A stretch of 13,795 nucleotides of DNA, taken from Pseudomonadota bacterium. GTDB taxonomy: Bacteria > Myxococcota > Bradymonadia > UBA4248. A program made the position numbers and the translations under genes. The notes beneath the pieces were generated by a model. That model had not been told where the DNA came from and made no database searches. It was given only the letters and a program-made list of their open reading frames with translations. The first letter of the stretch is position 1, and each line of letters starts with the position of its first letter. Location of the stretch: assembly GCA_017629415.1 (NCBI GenBank), contig JAGBXG010000051.1, positions 1 through 13,795 of the forward strand. Reading direction: 5' to 3'. Of the stretch, positions 1 through 5,323 are shown piece after piece.

Positions 1-93
1 CCAAAGTGAACAAACTACGCCAGCCGATTTTCCGGCTGATACTCAGATTTTGGGCCCAAAGTGAACAAACTACGGCACTTGATTTTCCGGCTG
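1..93. repeat. Direct duplication (55-bp period) at the 3' end of tgt
   Basis: Bases 1-38 recur at 56-93 with an offset of exactly 55 and 34 of 38 identities; the four differences are at 20, 23, 24 and 25. The right copy contains the stop and last codons of tgt; the left copy lies just beyond the gene. The left copy also forms a perfect 6-bp hairpin (CAGCCG 21-26, CGGCTG 33-38) that is broken in the right copy. No T-run follows on either strand, so I do not call it a terminator. The array may continue past the window edge. Confidence 0.75.
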
Positions 94-1188
94 GAATTTG
101 GCTCTCAGCTCCTCAAAAGTGTCATTTTCAAGCGCAGTACGAATTTTACGCATCAAATCCAAATAATACGTCAAATTGTGAAGTGTCAGCAGAATCACAG
201 CCGTAATTTCTTTGGCAACATATAAATGTCGGATATACGCACGAGAGAATCGGCGGCAGGCCAAGCACTGACAATTTTCATCAAGAGGCCGCATATCTGT
301 ACGGTTGCTTGCATTGCGAATATTCAAACGACGGCCATTACCAATAAATACGGTGCCCATACGTGCATTTCTTGTGGGCATCACACAATCGAACATATCG
401 ATACCGGCGGCCACACCTTCCACAAGATCCCAAGGTGTACCCACACCCATCAAATAACGCGGATAATCTTCTGGCATATGATGGACAAAAGCTTCGCACA
501 TTTCATGCATTTCCTGCGGTGTTTCACCCACCGAAAGACCGCCAATCGAAAGCCCTTGAAAAGGCATTTCCACCAATGCTTCGAGATGACGAAGACGCAT
601 CTCAAGATCCAATCCGCCTTGAACGATGCCAAACAATCCCTGATGAGCAGGCCGTTCACAGCGCGCACATCGTTCTGCCCATGCAATACTGCGCTTAACA
701 CTGGCTTCAATGCGCTCGCGAGTTGCAGGCAATGCCGGACAGTCATCAAGAACCATGGCAATATCACTGCCAATAGCCCCTTGAATATCCATCACGAGTT
801 CTGGCGTATAAAAATGCTTACTGCCATCAATATGAGACTGAAAATGCACGCCATCAGGATCAAACTTGCGCATTTTGGACAAACTGAACACCTGAAATCC
901 GCCCGAATCGGTAAGATAGGCACGTTTCCAATCGGCAAGCTTGTGCAAGCCCCCAGCTTCACGTAACAAATCAATACCAGGTCTGAGATACAAATGATAG
1001 GTATTGGCCAAAATAATGGCAGGATCAAGTGATTCGACTTGTTCGACACTTAAGGCTTTAATGGCGCCATTGGTACCGACAGGCATAAACACTGGCGTTT
1101 GAATATCACCATGTTCTGTATGCACGACACCCCGTCTGGCTTTTCCACATTTTTTGATGAGTGTATATGAAATAGGACCTTTTTTCAT
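70..1188 (-). CDS. tgt: Queuine/preQ1 tRNA-ribosyltransferase (tRNA-guanine transglycosylase)
   Basis: Swaps guanine 34 of GUN-anticodon tRNAs (Asp, Asn, His, Tyr) for preQ1 in queuosine synthesis; cytosolic TIM-barrel enzyme. From the chosen start it is 372 aa, close to the usual bacterial ~375. Visible family blocks: TDSGGFQVFSL (Asp94, the catalytic Asp of the barrel), GIVQGG at 187-192, GIDMFDCVMPTR around 262-273 (second catalytic Asp region), and a complete zinc site C306-x-C308-x2-C311-x25-H337. The frame is open to an ATG at 1236, but the ATG at 1188 is preferred: it has AAAAGGG a few bases upstream, the protein then begins at the normal family N-terminus, and the longer forms would run into the upstream gene's terminator. 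Only about 30 bp separate that terminator from the start, so its own promoter is not obvious. No other queuosine genes are in the window. Confidence 0.97.
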   Translation of the reverse strand: MKKGPISYTLIKKCGKARRGVVHTEHGDIQTPVFMPVGTNGAIKALSVEQVESLDPAIILANTYHLYLRPGIDLLREAGGLHKLADWKRAYLTDSGGFQVFSLSKMRKFDPDGVHFQSHIDGSKHFYTPELVMDIQGAIGSDIAMVLDDCPALPATRERIEASVKRSIAWAERCARCERPAHQGLFGIVQGGLDLEMRLRHLEALVEMPFQGLSIGGLSVGETPQEMHEMCEAFVHHMPEDYPRYLMGVGTPWDLVEGVAAGIDMFDCVMPTRNARMGTVFIGNGRRLNIRNASNRTDMRPLDENCQCLACRRFSRAYIRHLYVAKEITAVILLTLHNLTYYLDLMRKIRTALENDTFEELRAKFQPENQVP

Positions 1189-1217
1189 GACATGCCCTTT
1201 TGAATAATCCATGGAAC

Positions 1218-1251
1218 AAAAAAAATCCCTCGCCAAGCCGGCGAGGGATTT
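1218..1251 (-). terminator. Rho-independent terminator of the 1271-2347 gene
   Basis: Perfect 12-bp stem (AAATCCCTCGCC at 1223-1234, GGCGAGGGATTT at 1240-1251) with a 5-base loop. Read on the minus strand it runs into eight T (A-run 1218-1225 on plus). It lies 20 bp after the stop of the minus-strand gene at 1271 and about 30 bp before the tgt start. Confidence 0.9.
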
Positions 1252-1270
1252 AAGTCATAAGACAAATCGT

Positions 1271-2347
1271 CTAGAACGTGAATCCGGCGACGACACCACC
1301 GCCATCGCTACCGACGGACGGACTGACATAAAGCTCGTTCGCGAAGATATCATCGTTATTATCCGGACGGATCAAGAAGAGAATAACAGAAACAACGGCA
1401 GCAACGGCACCTGTTGCATAAAGGATGTTAGCGATCATTGCCCAGTCACTGGCTGTATCGAATTTATCCTTGGCGTCTTTCTGATGCTGACCATCCAGGT
1501 CGTTATATTTGTTATTCTTATTGTCATCGATCATCTTCTGGATTTCTTTATCCATTTCACCGGCGGTGTAACCCATGTAAGCACCAGCACCGATAGCACC
1601 AAGTGCCACAACACCGACAACGATACCAGCAATCATCTGACCCAGCGGCAATGGCGCAGCTTCTTCCACTTCACGCTTCGTCAACAAAGAGTCAATCGAA
1701 CCCGTATCTATGTTAAAGAGACGGAGCAAAGCACCGCTGATGTCTTGTTCCTGTTTGCGCAGACGGCTCTGTGTATCGAAGAAAATCGAGTTCTTGTTCG
1801 TCGATGTGCTGACTTCGATCATATCAAACGTGATCTGAGGTCTATCGCGATTTTCGGTATAAATACGACCAACAATAATGTTAGCCGCACCAATCTCACG
1901 ACCCATATCAGCCAAACACACAGGATCATCCAAACATGTCAAACGCTCATCTTCGCTCATCGCTGCAAGCTTTTCTTTGACAGGAATTGCCTCGACGGAA
2001 TCAAATTCAGTATAATGCTCACCTTTGAGCTGTTCCAATGTGGCTTCCGTCAAATTGTCCAATGTCTTCTCAGGCGTACTGTCAACAGGCGTGAAAAACA
2101 CTAAATTGACAGGCTTGCCGTTATTGGGCATCTCAAACTTTTTACCAAGATCAAGAGGAGGCGGCGCTTCTTCTTCTTCAGCAAAGTTGAAATCGTCCGT
2201 ACTTCCCATGTCTTCGCTGGATTCATCAGAGAAATCAAATTCTCCCTGAGCCATCGCGATCGGCGAGAACGAGAACGTGAACGTCACGAGCACCAGGAAC
2301 GAAAACAGGCGTTTTAAAACACTTGCTTTACGGAATGGATTGGACAT
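1271..2347 (-). CDS. Secreted acidic protein with two C-terminal membrane segments, function unknown
   Basis: 358 aa. The start at 2347 has a textbook GGAGG five bases upstream; an in-frame ATG at 2398 lacks this. An N-terminal signal peptide (basic KRLFSF, hydrophobic 14-30, probable cleavage after AMA at 33) is followed by a very acidic low-complexity stretch (35-65) and a soluble alpha/beta domain (about 78-215). That domain has a Cys pair C138-x5-C144 in a 'CLDDPVC' motif followed by GAANIIVGRI. I recall similar Cys-pair/beta-strand layouts in myxobacterial secreted TolB/CsgG-like proteins, but no family is assigned. Hydrophobic segments at about 235-261 (Gly/Ala-rich) and 302-327 flank an Asn/Asp/Lys-rich loop. 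The tail is SPSVGSDGGGVVAGFTF, resembling the ends of envelope proteins. Probably an envelope protein; monocistronic, with a strong terminator. Confidence 0.85.
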   Translation of the reverse strand: MSNPFRKASVLKRLFSFLVLVTFTFSFSPIAMAQGEFDFSDESSEDMGSTDDFNFAEEEEAPPPLDLGKKFEMPNNGKPVNLVFFTPVDSTPEKTLDNLTEATLEQLKGEHYTEFDSVEAIPVKEKLAAMSEDERLTCLDDPVCLADMGREIGAANIIVGRIYTENRDRPQITFDMIEVSTSTNKNSIFFDTQSRLRKQEQDISGALLRLFNIDTGSIDSLLTKREVEEAAPLPLGQMIAGIVVGVVALGAIGAGAYMGYTAGEMDKEIQKMIDDNKNNKYNDLDGQHQKDAKDKFDTASDWAMIANILYATGAVAAVVSVILFLIRPDNNDDIFANELYVSPSVGSDGGGVVAGFTF

Positions 2348-2468
2348 GTCGCCTCCAGTCAAAGTGTACGCGGAGATTTGCGCAGTGTGAAATATCACTA
2401 AGTTATATTGTCTGATTTGCAGCTATCGTTTGGCTTCTGCATCACAAGACAAACCAAAATCGGCCTAT

Positions 2469-2497
2469 AATTTAAGCCTAAAATGCATAGATTGCAA
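2469..2497 (-). promoter_or_regulatory. Weak candidate sigma70-type promoter for the 1271-2347 gene
   Basis: On the minus strand TTGCAA (2492-2497) is followed after 17 bp by TAAATT (2469-2474); each hexamer matches four of six consensus bases. It would give a leader of about 115 nt. Found by eye in AT-rich DNA, where chance matches are common. Confidence 0.2.
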
Positions 2498-2589
2498 GAT
2501 TTTAGATTGAACGCGCTGAATTGCTTCATTTCATTTTTCCAAATTTTCTCTCAATCACGCTTTTTTAATGAAAGGGGGCAAGCCCCCTG

Positions 2590-2699
2590 CGGCGCTATTG
2601 GCACAGCCAATACGCGCCTACCCCCAATACGGCGCTATTGGCACAGCCAATACGCGCCTACCCCCAATACGGCGCTATTGGCACAGCCAATACGCGCCT
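2590..2699. repeat. 40-bp tandem repeat, about 2.75 copies, each with a hairpin
   Basis: The unit starting GGCGCTATTGGC recurs at 2591, 2631 and 2671 with period 40 and no visible mismatch; the last copy is cut off after GCGCCT. Each unit folds as GCGCTATTGGC-ACA-GCCAATA[C]GCGC, with a single bulged C in the right arm, then a CTACCCCCAATA linker in the first two units. Spacers are identical linkers rather than unique sequence, so this is not CRISPR. A related hairpin occurs at 9345-9370. Confidence 0.92.
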
Positions 2700-2773
2700 T
2701 GCTTCCTCGAATCTGCATCCAACGGCGGCAAAAAACATGAGTATTCAAAATGTGTTAAAACTTCCCAAGGCAA

Positions 2774-2801
2774 GGCAGAGCCCCAAAAGGACTTTGCATA
2801 C
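2774..2801. repeat. Copy A of an intergenic module (GGCAGAGCCCC...ACTTTGC)
   Basis: This 28-base stretch matches 9218-9244, in the gap after ftsK, in the same orientation. Both share GGCAGAGCCCCAAAA, then ACTTTGC, a single A/G change and TAC; the only other difference is AAAAGG versus AAAAA. Here the left arm of the hairpin seen in the other copy (TTTGGGGC) is degraded. Confidence 0.7.
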
Positions 2802-2823
2802 TCAAAAGTCATTTCACTAAACC

Positions 2824-2853
2824 TTGACGCGATATCAAGTTGTAAGTTAAAAG
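2824..2853 (+). promoter_or_regulatory. Weak candidate promoter for efp
   Basis: TTGACG (2824-2829, five of six consensus) and TAAAAG (2848-2853, four of six) with an 18-bp spacer. If real, the efp transcript would carry a leader of roughly 190 nt containing the hairpins at 2868-3002. Judged by eye only. Confidence 0.25.
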
Positions 2854-3002
2854 CCCCGCGCATCTGTGGCTTTTGGGGAACTCGTCAGGAACGATATCAC
2901 AGGCCGCAGGCCGGCGACGCGTATTGAAGGCTGAAAGCCGAAATAGCGGAGCCACATGCCGGACGTATGAGGCCAAACGGCCGAATAGACCGGCCTCACA
3001 TA
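2849..3002 (+). other. Hairpin-dense leader upstream of efp
   Basis: AAAAGCC (2849-2855) can pair with GGCTTTT (2868-2874), while the overlapping CCCC (2854-2857) can instead pair with GGGG (2875-2878); these pairings exclude each other. Further on are GGCC-GCA-GGCC near 2902-2912, GGCT-GAAA-AGCC near 2929-2939, and GAGGCC (2969-2974) with GGCCTC (2992-2997), enclosing a smaller GGCC/GGCC pair. This could be a folded 5' leader or clustered repeat elements; no known RNA family was recognised. Confidence 0.35.
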
Positions 3003-3050
3003 TCCCCCATATCAAGCTTCTTTTTCATCACTCTTCACAGAAGGTCTGTT

Positions 3051-3614
3051 ATGTATTCAACTCAGGATTTCAGAAAAAATCTTAAAATTGAAATTGACGG
3101 CGAACCCTACGTCATCGTCGAATGCCAACACGTCAAACCCGGAAAAGGCGTTGCCTTCGTTAAAACACGTTATAAAAGCCTCATTACCGGCAACGTGCTG
3201 ACCAATAACTTCCGTTCGGGCGACACCGTTGGTAAACCTGACCTTGAAATGCGCGACATGGAATACCTCTATAAAGAAGAAGATAAATACGTGTTCATGG
3301 ATCAAACCACTTACGATCAAGTTCACATCGACGAGAAAAATATTGAAGAAGCCATCCCCTTCCTCAAAGACAATATCAATGTCGAAGTGCTCTTCCATCG
3401 CGGCAAACCCATCAGCATCGACCTTCCGAACTTTGTCGTGCTCAAAGTTGTCCAGTCCGATCCCGGCGTCAAAGGCGATACCGCTCAGGGCGGCACAAAA
3501 CCTGCCACCCTCGAAACCGGCGCTGTTATCCAGGTTCCGCTCTATCTGAACGAAGGCGAATATGTCCGCGTTGACACACGTACCGGCGAATATGTGGAAC
3601 GTGCCAAGGTCTAA
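3051..3614 (+). CDS. efp: Translation elongation factor P
   Basis: 187 aa, normal length. Binds the ribosome between the P and E sites and relieves stalling at polyproline stretches. The start at 3051 follows AAGG with a 6-base gap; the longer open frame to 2967 is leader sequence. The N-terminal KOW-like domain (1-65) carries the loop VKPGKGVAF, whose tip is Lys32, the position that is beta-lysylated in enterobacteria (Lys34 there) or otherwise modified elsewhere. The tip is Lys, not the Arg of the EarP-rhamnosylated group. Two OB domains follow, and the end, GEYVRVDTRTGEYVERAKV, is the family's conserved C-terminus. No EpmA/EpmB-type modifier is in the window. Monocistronic, with a strong terminator. 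Proline-rich proteins in this window, such as the Pro-Asp-Asn lipoprotein, could be EF-P clients, which is inference. Confidence 0.97.
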   Translation: MYSTQDFRKNLKIEIDGEPYVIVECQHVKPGKGVAFVKTRYKSLITGNVLTNNFRSGDTVGKPDLEMRDMEYLYKEEDKYVFMDQTTYDQVHIDEKNIEEAIPFLKDNINVEVLFHRGKPISIDLPNFVVLKVVQSDPGVKGDTAQGGTKPATLETGAVIQVPLYLNEGEYVRVDTRTGEYVERAKV

Positions 3615-3637
3615 TCGAACATTAAAATAAAGTTTTT

Positions 3638-3667
3638 AAGCCCCGTCTGCCGGACGGGGCTTTTTTT
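3638..3667 (+). terminator. Rho-independent terminator of efp
   Basis: A 10-bp perfect stem (AAGCCCCGTC 3638-3647, GACGGGGCTT 3653-3662) with a 5-base loop, ending in seven T (3661-3667). It starts 23 bp after the efp stop. On the minus strand it is followed only by an interrupted T-rich stretch, so it may serve the convergent trxB unit weakly. Confidence 0.93.
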
Positions 3668-3703
3668 ATGCCTGCTTCGCAACATTGGCTGCGTTGCTGA
3701 CTG

Positions 3704-4234
3704 CTATGCCTGCGTTTTGGGCACTGCAATCCAGCCGAACGACTCCTTTGTCACAGTATTTTCATCCGACTTTGTCACTTTTTGAATCTGAACCATCCCC
3801 TCGTAAATCGTATTCTCCAAGTCTTCGGCCTGAATCGGTTCTGCAATCATCGGATAAGTGTCTTTCCACTTGGCAATATCTGAAACACAGGCTGCAATGC
3901 TTTCTGTTTTCTCAGGATAAAACTCAACACTTACCAAAATATCATGGCGGAAATTCAAAATAAAAGCACCATCCGGACGCTCATACCGCACAAGTCCAAG
4001 CGGAACATCCTCGGTGCGCTGAAATCCCTGAATGTCTGCCTGCAGAGCACTGACAGATGTGCCCAGCCTGTAAGAAAGTATGCCTTCTCCACTGCGCAGA
4101 CACTCAAAACTGTAAGGTTTATTTTTAGCTTCTTCCTTGCGCACTTCTTCTGCATAAAACCATGCATAAATGCCTCCGCAGAAGATCAGCAGAACGACAA
4201 TCGTTTTCCATTCGGCTTTCAGAAATGTGTACAT
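3704..4234 (-). CDS. Small single-pass membrane protein, function unknown
   Basis: 176 aa, not recognised. One hydrophobic segment at about 10-28 (TIVVLLIFCGGIYAWFYA) is followed by a charged neck (EEVRKEEAKNK) and a soluble domain of about 135 residues that looks alpha/beta: GILSYRLGTSVSALQADI, then strand-like FILNFRHDILVSVEFYP. Cysteines are C19 in the membrane segment and C45 and C116 in the soluble part; the last two could form a disulfide if the domain faces the periplasm. It starts 9 bp after the trxB-like stop on the same strand and shows no clear Shine-Dalgarno site, so it is probably translated by coupling from trxB. The pairing with a thiol oxidoreductase is suggestive but no more. 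The last codon lies 37 bp beyond the convergent efp terminator. Confidence 0.8.
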   Translation of the reverse strand: MYTFLKAEWKTIVVLLIFCGGIYAWFYAEEVRKEEAKNKPYSFECLRSGEGILSYRLGTSVSALQADIQGFQRTEDVPLGLVRYERPDGAFILNFRHDILVSVEFYPEKTESIAACVSDIAKWKDTYPMIAEPIQAEDLENTIYEGMVQIQKVTKSDENTVTKESFGWIAVPKTQA

Positions 4235-4243
4235 GGCAATTTT

Positions 4244-5110
4244 TTATAAAGTTCTAAGATATTTAATGGCATGCGCAGCAGCTTTGGCACCGTCATGGAC
4301 GGCTTTGGCCACTTGAAGCATACCGCCGATACAGTCACCGCAAGCATAGAGTCCCGGAAGCGTGGTGGCACAATTTTCATCGGCAACAATACGTGCACCT
4401 TCTGTTTCTGCACCGACTTTTTTGGCAAAATCCGCGCTTCCAGCCACACCGACGGCAACAAAAACACCAGCTGTCGGCACCTGAGTGCCGTCTTCCAGCT
4501 CGACAGATTCAAGCGCATCTTCTCCGATAAGACGGACAACCTTGCGCGTATCCACACGCAACTTGGGATTTTCAGGTGCTTCAAAAACAGGTGCATTGCC
4601 AAGCGTATAGATCGTAACGCTGTTGGAAGTCGCAAGTAATTCTGTAGCCTCGTGAAGAGCATAATCCCCATTGCCAAGGACGGCGACATCTTTGCCACGA
4701 TAGAAAAAGGCATCGCAAACAGCACAATAACTCACCCCATGTCCTTCGAGACGTTTCAAACCGTCGATTTTGGGCGCAATGCGCGCAGCACCTGTGGCAA
4801 GAATAATCACATCACCGGGATATTGAGCCGTCTTGGTCATCACGGTCATTTTTTCACCCCAGCCAAGCCCCACAACTTCGTCCTGAATGATATCAACCCC
4901 AAGACGCTTTGCCTGACGAATACCGATTTCAAACAATTCCGGTCCGGTGATGGGCTCTTCAAATCCATAATAATTTTCAAGCTTTTCGGTTTTTCCAAGC
5001 GCCCCTTGATCTTTATAGATAACGGTCGTCTGAATGCCAGCACGCACGAGATAAATGGCGGCTGAAAGACCGGCAGGACCCGCGCCAACAATAACTGCTG
5101 TTTTACTCAT
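4244..5110 (-). CDS. trxB: Thioredoxin-reductase-like flavoprotein with atypical NAD(P)H site
   Basis: 288 aa, short for TrxB (about 310-320). FAD domain: VGAGPAGLSAA at 8-18, ATGA at 105-108, and C-terminal GLYACGDCIGGMLQVAKAV around 253-271. The redox dithiol is C129-A-V-C132 in SYCAVCDAFFY, the class-typical position. The nucleotide domain keeps a Rossmann-type G146-N-G148-x-x-A151 but has GNGDYA in place of the usual GGGxSA. The HRRxxxR block that contacts the NADPH 2'-phosphate is absent: YTLGNAPVFEA is found there. It should reduce thioredoxin or a similar dithiol partner, but the electron donor may not be NADPH; NADH, ferredoxin or a nucleotide-independent mode are possible by analogy with divergent thioredoxin reductases. 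The start has AAGG six bases upstream. It leads a two-gene unit with the membrane protein and is divergent from ftsK. The symbol is given for the family, not proven substrate use. Confidence 0.88.
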   Translation of the reverse strand: MSKTAVIVGAGPAGLSAAIYLVRAGIQTTVIYKDQGALGKTEKLENYYGFEEPITGPELFEIGIRQAKRLGVDIIQDEVVGLGWGEKMTVMTKTAQYPGDVIILATGAARIAPKIDGLKRLEGHGVSYCAVCDAFFYRGKDVAVLGNGDYALHEATELLATSNSVTIYTLGNAPVFEAPENPKLRVDTRKVVRLIGEDALESVELEDGTQVPTAGVFVAVGVAGSADFAKKVGAETEGARIVADENCATTLPGLYACGDCIGGMLQVAKAVHDGAKAAAHAIKYLRTL

Positions 5111-5323
5111 ATTTTACCTTAATATTTTGATGTAAATGCCATGGCGGCTTTTAAAGCGGCACAAAACGGTTCATCCGTCATATTCCGCCTGGTTTTATTT
5201 TACAACGCTCTTGATTTGTGGGGTAGGGAAATTTGGGCTTATCCCCAAACCGTGCTAAATGACATAAACGCATGGAAGGCGAAAAAAATGCCCATTGTGC
5301 CATATTACTGAGGAAATGCACGG
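5111..5323. promoter_or_regulatory. Divergent trxB-like / ftsK intergenic region
   Basis: This 213-bp gap must hold the promoters of both genes, but no convincing -35/-10 pair stands out by eye on either strand. Visible are AAGG for trxB on the minus strand near 5117-5120, GAGGA for ftsK at 5310-5314, and a small TGGGG/CCCCA pairing around 5218-5250. An open frame crossing it on the minus strand begins inside ftsK and is not considered real. Confidence 0.5.

Larger units (their letters stand above)
2348..3050. other. ~700-bp non-coding stretch between divergent genes, rich in repeats and hairpins
   Basis: No credible gene. The short open frames across 2483-2927 are translations of the 40-bp tandem repeat and have no ribosome site or coding character. 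Contents in order: AT-rich 2348-2570 with the leader of the minus-strand gene; a GGGGGC/GCCCCC hairpin at 2574-2587; the tandem repeat 2590-2699; a module shared with the post-ftsK gap at 2774-2801; and a hairpin-dense leader before efp (2849-3002). No tRNA fold or known riboswitch was recognised. Confidence 0.7.

Noticed and set aside
226..966. Long plus-strand frame (246 aa) opposite tgt
   Set aside because: Fully antisense to a highly conserved enzyme; no ribosome site or recognisable protein.
1211..2104. Long plus-strand frame (297 aa) opposite the secreted protein gene
   Set aside because: It lies antisense to a gene with clear signal peptide, Shine-Dalgarno site and terminator; its own product has no domain and it begins in that terminator region.
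2590..2699. Possible CRISPR array
   Set aside because: Period 40 with no unique spacers between copies, fewer than three full units and no cas genes.
2483..2927. Short plus-strand frames across the 40-bp repeat
   Set aside because: The repetitive peptides come from the tandem DNA repeat in several frames at once; no start signal.
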